The notes under the pieces: model-generated
Seen by the model: the letters and a program-made list of their open reading frames with translations, nothing else
Told to the model about the DNA's origin: nothing
Database searches by the model: none
From: Actinoalloteichus fjordicus
Lineage (GTDB): Bacteria; Actinomycetota; Actinomycetes; Mycobacteriales; Pseudonocardiaceae
DNA length: 64,000 bases
NCBI RefSeq assembly: GCF_001941625.1
Contig: NZ_CP016076.1
Span: 186,001 to 250,000, forward strand
Direction of reading: 5' to 3'
Program-made: the position numbers and the translations under genes
Part shown: one piece after another, positions 24,895 to 32,967 of the stretch
Layout: each line of letters begins with the position of its first letter
How positions within the stretch are numbered: position 1 is the first letter of the stretch

Positions 24895-26075
24895 GCACCC
24901 TGCGCGAGACGGGGCCGGGGCTGGCGGAGGCAGGCCTCGTCGCCCCGGTCGCGCAGTCCCATGCGGCGAACCTCGCCGTGCTGCCCGACGGCGACCTCGG
25001 CTGCGTCTGGTTCGGCGGCACGCAGGAGGGCGTGCACGACATCCGGATCTGGTTCGCCCGGCTGGCCCAGGACGGCACGACGTGGTCCGACCCGGTCGCG
25101 TTGACCGACGACCCGGAGCGCTCCGAGCAGAACCCGTTGCTCTTCCACGCGCCGGACGACAGCCTCTGGCTGTTCTGGACCGCGCAGCACGCAGGCAGGC
25201 AGGACACGGCCGAGGTACGCGTCCGCCGGTCCACCGACAGCGGTCGCAGCTGGGACGAACCGCGTGTCCTGCTGCCCGCCGACGAGGTCGGCGGCGTGTT
25301 CATCCGCCAGCCCGTGCAGGTCACCGCCGAGGGCACCTGGCTGCTGCCGTCCTTCTCCTGTCGGGCGCCCGCGACCGGGACCTGGTCCGGTGGCGAGGAC
25401 ACCAGCGCGGTCTACGCCAGCACCGACGGCGGGACGAGTTGGAGCCGACACGACATCCCCGGCAGCCGAGGCGCGGTGCACATGAACGTGCTGCCCGCCG
25501 AGGACGGCTACCTCGCGCTCTATCGGAGTCGCTTCGCCGACGCGATCCACGCCAGCACCTCGCCGGACGGAGTGCGCTGGACCAAGCCCGTGCCGACGGC
25601 ACTGCCCAACAACAACTCCTCGGTGCAGGCGACCCGGCTCCGCGACGGCAGGCTCGCGCTGGTCTACAACGCGAGCAGCGCGGCCGACGCCAGCCATCGT
25701 CGCGCGGGCCTCTACGACGAGGTCGACGAGCACGGCGCGCTGGGCGGTCGGGAACGGCCCGCCGTGGCCGTCGACCGGGACACCTCCGGGCAGGCCGAGG
25801 ATCGACAGGCCTTCTGGGGCGCACCCCGGGCGCCGATCGCGCTGGCCACCTCGGCCGACGACGGACGCAGCTGGCAGCGGCATCCGGACCTGGCCCAGGG
25901 CGAGGGCACCTGCCTGACCAACAACTCCCGCGACGGGCTCAACCGCGAGCTGTCCTACCCCTCGATCGTTCAGGACGCGCGGGGTCGGGTGCACGTCGCC
26001 TACACCCGGCACCGCTCGTCCATCCGGCACGTCCGCATCGAACCGGACTGGCCGGGCTGGCAGGAGACACGATGA
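24891..26075 (+). CDS. Sialidase-like BNR/Asp-box propeller enzyme, cytosolic
   Basis: 394-residue six-bladed propeller of the exo-alpha-sialidase-like superfamily. Asp-box repeats are seen as STDSGRSW, STDGGTSW, SPDGVRW and SADDGRSW. The N-terminal HAANLAVLPDGDLGCVWFGG and WSDPVALTDDPERSEQNPLL blocks match the BNR_2-type family. The C-terminal TNNSRDGLNRELSYPSIVQD and VAYTRHR supply the Tyr and Arg that in true sialidases sit at the active site. No signal peptide is present, so it should act on imported material. The GTG at 24891 overlaps the aldolase stop. True sialic-acid specificity is not established; members can act on other acidic sugars or be lyases. Confidence 0.82.
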   Translation: MSTLRETGPGLAEAGLVAPVAQSHAANLAVLPDGDLGCVWFGGTQEGVHDIRIWFARLAQDGTTWSDPVALTDDPERSEQNPLLFHAPDDSLWLFWTAQHAGRQDTAEVRVRRSTDSGRSWDEPRVLLPADEVGGVFIRQPVQVTAEGTWLLPSFSCRAPATGTWSGGEDTSAVYASTDGGTSWSRHDIPGSRGAVHMNVLPAEDGYLALYRSRFADAIHASTSPDGVRWTKPVPTALPNNNSSVQATRLRDGRLALVYNASSAADASHRRAGLYDEVDEHGALGGRERPAVAVDRDTSGQAEDRQAFWGAPRAPIALATSADDGRSWQRHPDLAQGEGTCLTNNSRDGLNRELSYPSIVQDARGRVHVAYTRHRSSIRHVRIEPDWPGWQETR

Positions 26076-27013
26076 GCCTGACCCTGATCACCACCCCGAC
26101 CTTCGGCCGCTACTCCTCGACGCCGTGGGACCTGCTGCGCGACGCCGGAGTCCACGCCGAGCGTCCTCGCGACGACGGGCCGCTGCCCCGCGCCGACCTG
26201 CTGGATCGAGTGCCTGCGGCCGAGGCGTTGATCGTCGGGCTGGACCCGATCGACCGGGCGGTGTTCGAGGCCGCGCCCCGGCTGAAGGTCGTCGCGAAAC
26301 ACGGCGTCGGCTACGACAACATCGACCTCGACGCCGCCCGCGACCACGGTGTACGGGTGGTCTACGCGCCCGGCAGCAACTCGCGGGCCGTCGCCGAGCT
26401 GACCTTCGGCCTGCTGCTGGACGTCGCGCGCGGGATCTCGGCGAACGACCGAGCGGTCCGGGCGGGCGGCTGGCCGAAGACCTTCGGCGTCGAACTGGCG
26501 GGCCGCAGCCTCGGCGTCGTCGGATTCGGCCGGATCGGCAGGCTGATGGCCGGTTACGCCGCCGCCTTCGGGATGACCGTCGTGGCACACGACCCCTTCG
26601 TGCCCGCCGACGGCTTCGGCGACGTCACCTCGGTCGACCTCGACGCCGCGATCGACAACGACGTGGTCAGCCTGCATCTGCCCGCCGTGCCCGGCTCCGG
26701 CCCGCTGCTCGATCGCACCCGGCTGGAGTCGATGCGGCCCGGCGCGATCCTGCTCAACGCGGCCCGAGGCGGACTCGTCGACGAGGCGGCGGCGGCGGAG
26801 CTGCTGCACAGCGGGCACCTGGCAGGCGCAGGCTTCGACGCCTTCGCCGTCGAGCCGATCGGCGACAGCCCGTTGTCGACGGCGCCGAACGTGGTGCTCA
26901 CCGCGCATATCGGAGCGTGCAGCCGGGAGGCCAACAAGGCGATGGGCATCGCCGTGGTCGAAGGCGTGCTGAGCGTGCTCGGCGGCGGCGAGCCGCGTCA
27001 TTCCGCCTTCTAG
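26072..27013 (+). CDS. D-isomer-specific 2-hydroxyacid dehydrogenase
   Basis: 313-residue NAD-dependent enzyme of the phosphoglycerate/glyoxylate/hydroxypyruvate reductase superfamily. The Rossmann fingerprint is LGVVGFGRIGRLMAGYAA (about residues 148-165). Catalytic Arg lies in NAARGGLVDE, Glu in VEPIGDSPL and His in LTAHIGACSREA. N-terminal blocks are VVAKHGVGYDNIDLDAARDH and GSNSRAVAELTFGLLL. There is no C-terminal ACT domain, so serine biosynthesis is unlikely. It may reduce a 2-keto acid or tartronate semialdehyde-like product. The ATG at 26072 overlaps the previous stop. Confidence 0.92.
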   Translation: MSLTLITTPTFGRYSSTPWDLLRDAGVHAERPRDDGPLPRADLLDRVPAAEALIVGLDPIDRAVFEAAPRLKVVAKHGVGYDNIDLDAARDHGVRVVYAPGSNSRAVAELTFGLLLDVARGISANDRAVRAGGWPKTFGVELAGRSLGVVGFGRIGRLMAGYAAAFGMTVVAHDPFVPADGFGDVTSVDLDAAIDNDVVSLHLPAVPGSGPLLDRTRLESMRPGAILLNAARGGLVDEAAAAELLHSGHLAGAGFDAFAVEPIGDSPLSTAPNVVLTAHIGACSREANKAMGIAVVEGVLSVLGGGEPRHSAF

Positions 27014-27040
27014 AAGGCCAGAACACCGAAGAGGACCAGC

Positions 27041-28201
27041 ATGAAGATCGAGCGCATCAGGATCGACAAGGCCAAGTTCGACATGGTCGACTTCGCCAAG
27101 CACCCGACCGGCTTCTCCCTGGTGTACGAGCCGGGCAGCCGCAAGCCGACCAGCGCCTACGCCATCCGCATCTACACCGATGAAGGCGTGACCGGCGGCT
27201 ACGTCGGCGGCAACGCGATCGCCGCCGCGCAGGTGCGCATGTTCGGCGACTACCTGATCGGCAAGAACCCGTTGCAGCGCGAGCTGATCTACAACGACGT
27301 CAAACGGCAGCTCCGCAAGTTCGACAAGATGGGCATGGGCTTCGTCGACATCGCGCTCTGGGATCTCGCCGGACACGCGCACGATGCCTCGATCCGCACG
27401 CTGCTCGGCGGCTGGAAGACCCGGCTGCCCGCCTACGCCTCGACCGCTGCGGGCGACCGCAACGGGGGACTGGACAGCCCCGAGGCCTATGCGGACTTCG
27501 CGGTGGCCTGCAAGGACCTCGGCTACCGGGCCTACAAGCTGCACGTGTGGGACGAGTACGAGGTCGCCGAGGTCGTCCGGACCATCACGAAGGTCCGCGA
27601 GGCGGTCGGTCCCGAGATGGACCTGATGCTGGACCCCGGCTGCAAGCTGGAGACCTTCGCGCACGCGGTCCAGGTCGGCCGCGCCTGCGACGAGGCGAAC
27701 TTCCTGTGGCTGGAGGACCCGTACAAGGACACCGGCATCTCGATCTTCGGTCACAAGCGGCTCCGTGAGCTGATCCGCACCCCGCTGCTGCAGACCGAGC
27801 ACGTGCGGGGACTGGAGCAGCACGTCGACTTCGTCGTCGGCGGCGGAACCGACTTCGTGCGGGCCGACGCCGAGTACGACGGCGGCATCACCGGAGCGGT
27901 GAAGATCGCGCACGCCACCGAGGGGCTCGGACTGGACGTCGAGCTGCACACCCCCGGCCCGGCACAGCGGCAGCTGATGGCCTCGCTGCGCAACACCAAC
28001 TACTACGAGATGTCCTTCGTCCACCCGAAGTCGAGCGAGATCGGCCGCAGCCAGCTCGTCTACGCCGACGACTACCGCGACGGACTCACCGCCATCGACT
28101 CCGAGGGCTGTGTGCCGGTGCCCGAGGGCAACGGACTCGGCGTGACCTACGACTGGGACCTCATCGAGGCGAACACCGTCGAGACAGTGGAATTCTCCTG
28201 A
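27041..28201 (+). CDS. Enolase-superfamily acid-sugar dehydratase (mandelate-racemase type)
   Basis: 386-residue metal-dependent enzyme that would abstract the alpha proton of an aldonate or aldarate to give a 2-keto-3-deoxy acid. Catalytic barrel positions read Lys166-Leu-His168 (AYKLHVW), metal ligands Asp198 (LDPG), Glu225 (WLEDP) and Glu253 (TEH), and a His/Asp-type dyad with Asp276 and His303 (LHTPG). The K-x-H in place of K-x-K is notable. Specificity is not predictable from sequence. AGGACC lies before the ATG, and a 28-bp gap separates it from the dehydrogenase. The stop overlaps the transporter start by one base. Confidence 0.88.
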   Translation: MKIERIRIDKAKFDMVDFAKHPTGFSLVYEPGSRKPTSAYAIRIYTDEGVTGGYVGGNAIAAAQVRMFGDYLIGKNPLQRELIYNDVKRQLRKFDKMGMGFVDIALWDLAGHAHDASIRTLLGGWKTRLPAYASTAAGDRNGGLDSPEAYADFAVACKDLGYRAYKLHVWDEYEVAEVVRTITKVREAVGPEMDLMLDPGCKLETFAHAVQVGRACDEANFLWLEDPYKDTGISIFGHKRLRELIRTPLLQTEHVRGLEQHVDFVVGGGTDFVRADAEYDGGITGAVKIAHATEGLGLDVELHTPGPAQRQLMASLRNTNYYEMSFVHPKSSEIGRSQLVYADDYRDGLTAIDSEGCVPVPEGNGLGVTYDWDLIEANTVETVEFS

Positions 28202-29607
28202 TGACCAGTACGACGGCCGGACCGGAGCAGCGCGATCTCTACGCGCTGCGTGCCGAAGACGTGCAGGAGCCGCCCACCACCTTCCGGGGTCGGCTGCGGT
28301 ATCTCGGGCCGGGGATGATCCTCTCGGCGGCGGTGGTCGGCTCCGGCGAGCTGATCCTCACCACCTCGCTCGGTGCCCGGGCGGGCTTCGCCTTGATGTG
28401 GCTGATCATCGTCGCCACGACGGTGAAGGTCTGGGTGCAGATGGAACTCGGGCGACTGACCGTCTTATACGGACGGCCTGCGCTGGAGGCGTTCAGCGAC
28501 GTCGCGCCCCGGACTCGGCGAGGCAGCTGGATCAACTATCTGTGGATCGGCATGGACTTCGCCAAGATGTTCCAGCGCGGCGGGATCATCGGCGGGACGG
28601 CGGCGGCCTGCTCGATCCTGTTGCCGATCGTCGGCGAGCCGTTGAGCCGGGAGTCCACCACGGTCTGGTGCGTGGTGATCGTGGTGGTCACGATCGCGAT
28701 CCTCCAGAGCAGCAAGTACTCCATCGTCGAGACCGCCTCGGTGATCGCGGTGGCGATGTTCACGATGATCACCGTCGGGCTCGCCGTGGCCCTGCCCTTC
28801 ACCGAGTTCGGCTGGAACATGGGCGACATCGCGGGCGGGTTGGAACTGGCCGTGCCCGTGGGGGCACTGGGGCTGGCCGTCGCGATGTTCGGCTCCACCG
28901 GCGTCGGCGCCGACGAGATGACCACCTACACCTACTGGTGCATGGAGAAGGGCTACGCCCGCTGGACCGGGCCTGCCGACGGCACCCCCGAGCGGGATCG
29001 ACGGGCCGAGGGCTGGCTCAAGGTGATGCGGTTGGACGTCGCGGTGTCCTGGCTGGTCTGCACCGTCTGCACGGTGGCCTTCTACATCATCGGCGCGTCC
29101 GTGCTGCATCCGCAGGGCCTCGTGCCCGAGGGCAACGAGATGATCACCACCCTGTCGCGGATGTACACCGACACCATCGGCGGCTGGGCGGAGATCGTGT
29201 TCCTGCTCGGGACGATCGCCGTGCTGTTCTCGACCAACATCGGCTCGACGGCCAGCGTCCCGAGGCTCTGGACCAACACCCTGGGCATCATCGGAGTCCT
29301 GGACTGGAAGAACCCCGAGGTGCGCCGCAAGACGATTCGGCTGCTCACCTTCTGCTTCCCGCCGCTGTGGGCGTCGTTCTACCTGTTCGTCCAGTCACCG
29401 GTGCTGATGGTGCAGATCGGTGGCATCGGGTCCGGCATCTTCCTGGTCGCCGTGGTCATCGGTGTGTGGTATCTGCGGGCCAAGGAACCGGACAAGCGGT
29501 TCCGGCCCAATCCGTTCATCACCGGGGCGCTGGTGGTGAGCAGTATCGCAATCATGACCCTGGGGGTGTACTCGGCGTTGGAGGTGTTCGGCATCTCGAT
29601 CGGATAA
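28201..29607 (+). CDS. Nramp-fold membrane transporter lacking the canonical metal motif
   Basis: 468-residue, about 11-12 helix transporter related to Nramp divalent-metal carriers (LeuT fold). The opening RLRYLGPGMILSAAVVGSGE aligns with Nramp TM1, but the metal-binding DPGN is replaced by residues around VGSGE (46-50). The TM6 MPH motif is replaced by FGSTGVGADEM. Without these ligands Mn or Fe transport is doubtful. It is the last gene of a sugar-acid operon, starting in the TGATG junction with the dehydratase. A substrate related to the pathway, or Mg2+ for the dehydratase, are possible alternatives. The gene is followed by a strong terminator. Confidence 0.82.
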   Translation: MTSTTAGPEQRDLYALRAEDVQEPPTTFRGRLRYLGPGMILSAAVVGSGELILTTSLGARAGFALMWLIIVATTVKVWVQMELGRLTVLYGRPALEAFSDVAPRTRRGSWINYLWIGMDFAKMFQRGGIIGGTAAACSILLPIVGEPLSRESTTVWCVVIVVVTIAILQSSKYSIVETASVIAVAMFTMITVGLAVALPFTEFGWNMGDIAGGLELAVPVGALGLAVAMFGSTGVGADEMTTYTYWCMEKGYARWTGPADGTPERDRRAEGWLKVMRLDVAVSWLVCTVCTVAFYIIGASVLHPQGLVPEGNEMITTLSRMYTDTIGGWAEIVFLLGTIAVLFSTNIGSTASVPRLWTNTLGIIGVLDWKNPEVRRKTIRLLTFCFPPLWASFYLFVQSPVLMVQIGGIGSGIFLVAVVIGVWYLRAKEPDKRFRPNPFITGALVVSSIAIMTLGVYSALEVFGISIG

Positions 29608-29646
29608 GGCGGGCCGGGGTTCACCTCCCCGATGCTGAACACTCAG

Positions 29647-29683
29647 GAGAGGCCTCCGGCGACGGGGGCCTCTCGTACTTTTC
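29647..29683 (+). terminator. Terminator of the eleven-gene operon
   Basis: GAGAGGCCTCC and GGGGGCCTCTC form a stem of about 11 bp (29647-29674) followed by TACTTTTC. It closes the rightward operon 40 bases after the transporter stop. Confidence 0.82.
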
Positions 29684-29986
29684 ACCAGCTTCTCCGGGGC
29701 TCGAGCGTGTCCAGTTCGCTGCGGGGAGCATGGCGAGTGCCGACACCGACGTTCGCAGGTGCCGAGAGCAGCCGTAACTCGTGCACGGGCGGTTGCCTGC
29801 GCAACGGCCAACTGGTCATACGCAGGCACCGGGTCGCCCGACTGCGCCAGATGTGTGATCTTGGCCGTCGGCTGCAGACAGTGGCAGACACGCTACGGAG
29901 TGCCTGTTAGCTTCGATGCGGAGATCGTGGACGCCGACCGTGGGGACGGGCCGCTCACGAGCACGCGACGGGGAGGGGCGGCACTC
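29684..29986. other. Intergenic region before the type VII-associated cluster
   Basis: About 300 bp between the terminator and the next credible start. An open frame runs through its right part into the 29987 gene, but it has no family features and no ribosome-binding site before 29971. A promoter presumably lies here, though I see no convincing -35/-10 pair. Confidence 0.4.
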
Positions 29987-30328
29987 ATGTCTGACGGCTA
30001 CGAGATAGACCTCGAGCGAGCGCCACAGATTTTGGCGAATCTGAAAGAGGCGCGGTGGGAGGTTATGCGGCTCCTCACGGCCGCTGGCCAGCTCGCAGCA
30101 ATAAGCTTCCGCGGATCTGACATGGTCAGCAGGCATGCCACGGCCGAGATGCATGCGTTGACATTGGACCCGGCCAATGGATCACTGTTCCAGGCGGTGG
30201 AGTCGTATTTGCAGGCAATTGATGATCAGATTGCCAGCCTGGAGCAAACGCTCCTGAACTATCACACAATCGAAGAGCTCAACTCGATTACTGGTGTTCC
30301 CATAGGAATGTCAGAGGTGGGGGATTGA
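29987..30328 (+). CDS. Small PE/WXG100-like type VII secretion-associated protein
   Basis: 113-residue mostly helical protein starting MSDGYEIDLERAPQILANLK. Two long helices, LKEARWEVMRLLTAAGQLAA and LFQAVESYLQAIDDQIASLE, are separated by a central loop with DMVSRHATAEMHALTLDPAN. There is no signal peptide. This arrangement and its place before a DUF3558 lipoprotein and a PPE-like protein match type VII secretion-associated trios in Pseudonocardiaceae. GGGAGGGG lies about 10 bases before the ATG. Codons are noticeably more AT-rich than in the neighbouring operons. A WXG motif itself is not present, so the family call is by context. Confidence 0.65.
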   Translation: MSDGYEIDLERAPQILANLKEARWEVMRLLTAAGQLAAISFRGSDMVSRHATAEMHALTLDPANGSLFQAVESYLQAIDDQIASLEQTLLNYHTIEELNSITGVPIGMSEVGD

Positions 30329-30359
30329 TGGTAGTGATAATCCGATACCTCTAGGATGT

Positions 30360-30959
30360 ATGGTGAATAGGACTTCGCGAGGTTTCCTTGCCTCATTTTT
30401 CATCACGATGGTGACAGTCTCTATTGGTGGGTGTGCACAAGAGCAACAAGGCAATGCTTCACCCACTGAAGTGGAGGTCAATGAAAGTATGTCGACCGAA
30501 TCACCTCTTCCTGTGGAAGCTTCTTTGGCTCCAGGTGTCCCAAGCCCGAAGAATATCGACGGCTTGGCTCCATGCGATTTTCTGACATCGGATCAGGCGG
30601 CAGACTTGGACCTTCCCGCCGCAGGGCAGGAGGGTGCAACGCTGGCTGGATCTCCTGAGTGTCGGTGGGGGGATGTCAACGTAGGACTCACGGTGGCAAT
30701 CTACGTTGAGACACACGATCTCAACCTATCTGGAATATATTCCCAAGAAGACAGTTTTGCGGTCTTTGAGCCCACGGAAATTGCCGGGCACCCAGCGGTC
30801 ATGACCAGCCGGGTTGAAAGTAATTTCGGTTGCGATACTTACTTCGGGGTGAACGATGATCAACTGATCGTGGTAAGTGCCAACGTTGGCAGTCGCGATG
30901 ACCTGGAGCCGTGCGAGTGGGGATCAAGCGTTGCCGCTGCAATGGCCGAGAACCTTTAA
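30360..30959 (+). CDS. DUF3558-family lipoprotein
   Basis: 199-residue secreted lipoprotein. The signal peptide is FLASFFITMVTVSIGGC with lipobox Cys25. A Thr/Ser/Glu/Pro-rich spacer follows, then the DUF3558 core: DGLAPCDFLTSDQAADLDLP, ECRWGDVNVGLTVAIYV and the C-terminal ANVGSRDDLEPCEWGSSVAA. Conserved cysteines in APCDF and ECRW, and in FGCDT and EPCEW, suggest two disulfides. Such lipoproteins often sit with ESX/PPE-type genes, but their role is unknown. GC content is clearly lower than the surroundings. Confidence 0.85.
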   Translation: MVNRTSRGFLASFFITMVTVSIGGCAQEQQGNASPTEVEVNESMSTESPLPVEASLAPGVPSPKNIDGLAPCDFLTSDQAADLDLPAAGQEGATLAGSPECRWGDVNVGLTVAIYVETHDLNLSGIYSQEDSFAVFEPTEIAGHPAVMTSRVESNFGCDTYFGVNDDQLIVVSANVGSRDDLEPCEWGSSVAAAMAENL

Positions 30960-31002
30960 TGTAAAGATGATTTAATCTCGAGTGTCTTTGAAGGGGGAGA
31001 TG

Positions 31003-32352
31003 GTGAGTTATCAGCCGAAGTCAAGTCATTATAGTTGGGATCACACCAATGCTCAGGCGATCTCGGCTGCACTGAAATCCGACCCGGATGGCGCAGATCC
31101 CGGGCTCATGAAAAGCACTTGGGATCACATAGCTGATCGATTCCTGGCAGTGGGAGAGTACATCGAATCATCGATGGCTGTCTCCCGGGAACTGTATCAT
31201 GGTGCTGCTTCTGACCAGTTCAGGAATTCTTCCTCGCCTCTTGCTGTGTATGCCATTGAGGCCAGGGATCAGGCGGCCCAGGTGGCGATGGCAATCCAGG
31301 CGCAAGCTGCCTATCAAGCGGTGGCGAAGGCGATCGTTCCCATTGGATCGCCGAAGCCCGAAAAAGGATTTATTGATTCCATAACCTTTGGTCTCAATGG
31401 CCATAATGATGAAGTGAAAAAATACGATGAAGAAAATCAGCGCGCACGCGATGTGATGACTCATTACCAATCCAGTACAAATTCGACTCTTGTCGCATTG
31501 CGCGGTTTTGATCCCCCTGTGAATACGCGTGTCACCATCGCCGACCCCAGCCTACGTCGGGCTGATGACGGGATGCCGTCGACGTTCGGGGATTCTTCGC
31601 TGCCCGGTGGTGGCACCGACGGCGGTGGGTCCGGCGTGCCCGGTGGCGGGTCCGAGGGCGGCTCCCATGGCGGGAGTCACGGCGGGGGCGATTACGGCGG
31701 CGGCTCCGGTGGGTCTGGTGGCAGGGGCGATGGGCCCGGCTATTCGGCTCCGCCCACGATCGGGCCTGACTTCAATAGTCCCGGTCCGGTTCAGCCTTCT
31801 CCGATCGGTGCGCCGCTCGGGCCGCCGAACGCTGGTCCGCCGCCCGGATACTTCGGTCCGCCCGGCGGCGGCCCTGTCCCGCCTAGCGGTTTCGGTGCGC
31901 CGCACGGCCCCAACGGCAACGGAGCCAACCCCGGTGGCCGAGGACCCGGCGGCGTTGGCGGTCACGGCCCGGGTGGCCCTGGTGGCTGGCCCGGCGGCTT
32001 CGGCGGTCTTGGCGGCGGACCCGGTGGCGGTCGGATCCCCGCAGGTTTCGGGCCTGGCAGCGGCGGTGGTTTCGGGCCTGGTAGCGGCGGACCCGGCGGT
32101 GGCTTCGGGCCCGGTGGGTCTTCCGGCGGCGGGCGGCTGCCCGGCGGCTTCGGGCCCGCAGGCGGTGGCGCAGGCGGGATGGGCGGCGGTGTGGCAGGCG
32201 GCGGCGGTGCTGGTGGCCGTGGTGGCGCTGGCGAGGAGGACAAGGAACACCAGCGCGCCGACTACCTCATCGAGATGGATGACGTCTTCACCGACGGCAC
32301 CAAGGTCGCACCGGCCGTCTTCGGCGACGAGCCTCCCTCGGGGATCCGGTAG
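31003..32352 (+). CDS. PPE-like type VII secretion-associated protein with Gly/Pro-rich tail
   Basis: About 449 residues. The N-terminal 170 residues are a helical PPE-type domain (SHYSWDHTNAQAISAALKSD, then WDHIADRFLAVGEYIESSMA, then YAIEARDQAAQVAMAIQAQA). Residues about 190-415 are a Gly/Pro/Ser low-complexity tail. A short acidic end, DYLIEMDDVFTDGTKVAPAV, is conserved in such proteins. GTG at 31003 is chosen because AAGGGGG lies 5 bases upstream; ATG at 31000 and GTG at 30982 are alternatives. The N-terminal part is AT-richer and the tail is very GC-rich, so composition changes sharply near 31530. No secretion machinery gene is present in the window. Confidence 0.78.
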   Translation: MSYQPKSSHYSWDHTNAQAISAALKSDPDGADPGLMKSTWDHIADRFLAVGEYIESSMAVSRELYHGAASDQFRNSSSPLAVYAIEARDQAAQVAMAIQAQAAYQAVAKAIVPIGSPKPEKGFIDSITFGLNGHNDEVKKYDEENQRARDVMTHYQSSTNSTLVALRGFDPPVNTRVTIADPSLRRADDGMPSTFGDSSLPGGGTDGGGSGVPGGGSEGGSHGGSHGGGDYGGGSGGSGGRGDGPGYSAPPTIGPDFNSPGPVQPSPIGAPLGPPNAGPPPGYFGPPGGGPVPPSGFGAPHGPNGNGANPGGRGPGGVGGHGPGGPGGWPGGFGGLGGGPGGGRIPAGFGPGSGGGFGPGSGGPGGGFGPGGSSGGGRLPGGFGPAGGGAGGMGGGVAGGGGAGGRGGAGEEDKEHQRADYLIEMDDVFTDGTKVAPAVFGDEPPSGIR

Positions 32353-32639
32353 GTCGTCGCGGAGCGAACCGCGGCGGTGTCCACGTACCTGATCGACCGT
32401 ACGACCGGTATGAACATGGCGTCGGCGAGGCGGTTCAGGATCGCGAAGTCGCGGCATCCTCGGCGGCACCGTCCCCGCCTGAACGGAGACGAGGCGTCAT
32501 CACGTGGGTGTGCCGCGCAACTCTCCAGCACGGGTGTGGTGCCGTGCCGTCCTCGAATGCCGACGCGGTGATGTTCCCGGAAAGGGAATTCGTCTGCTGG
32601 CCCGCTGCGGGATGTTGCCCCGCATCCATGGCGCCAACC
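32353..32639. other. Intergenic region before tRNA-Ser(GGA) terminator
   Basis: Nearly 290 bp without a supportable gene. The short open readings here have no family features. I see no regulatory motif I can name. Confidence 0.4.
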
Positions 32640-32643
32640 TCGA

Positions 32644-32686
32644 AAACCAGCAGTGGCCCGAGCGCATGGATACGCTCGGGCCACTG
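32644..32686 (-). terminator. Terminator of tRNA-Ser(GGA)
   Basis: A perfect 14-bp stem (32651-32664 with 32673-32686) followed on the minus strand by CTGGTTTTCG. It lies 7 bases after the tRNA 3' end. Confidence 0.85.
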
Positions 32687-32693
32687 GTCTGGG

Positions 32694-32778
32694 CGGAGGA
32701 TACGGGATTCGAACCCGTGAGGGTTTTAGCCCAACACGATTTCCAATCGTGCGCCTTAGGCCGCTCGGCCAATCCTCC
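32694..32778 (-). tRNA. tRNA-Ser (anticodon GGA)
   Basis: 85-nt class II tRNA on the minus strand. Acceptor GGAGGAT pairs with ATCCTCC. The anticodon stem CACGA/TCGTG encloses TTGGAAA, giving GGA, which reads UCC and UCU. A long variable arm is followed by a T-arm with GGTTCGAATCC. CCA is not encoded. Confidence 0.96.
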
Positions 32779-32934
32779 GAGAGAGACTCTACCCGATCGG
32801 GTCTGCAGGCCGTAAACCGCCCCGGACCTGCACGGATGCGGAGGCGCTTGCCGGGCACAGTCGAGCCTCGCTGACCTCGGGTGCGTTCCTGGCCATCGGT
32901 TGAGAGTTGTCCCACCGCAGCGGGACGGCCGTGC

Positions 32935-32962
32935 GGCGGGCCCGCCAGGCAACGGGCCCGCC
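32935..32962 (-). terminator. Possible terminator of the RbsABC-type operon
   Basis: GGCGGGCCC and GGGCCCGCC form a 9-bp GC-only stem 5 bases after the permease stop. There is no T-run, so termination efficiency is uncertain. Confidence 0.45.
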
Positions 32963-32967
32963 TTGGG

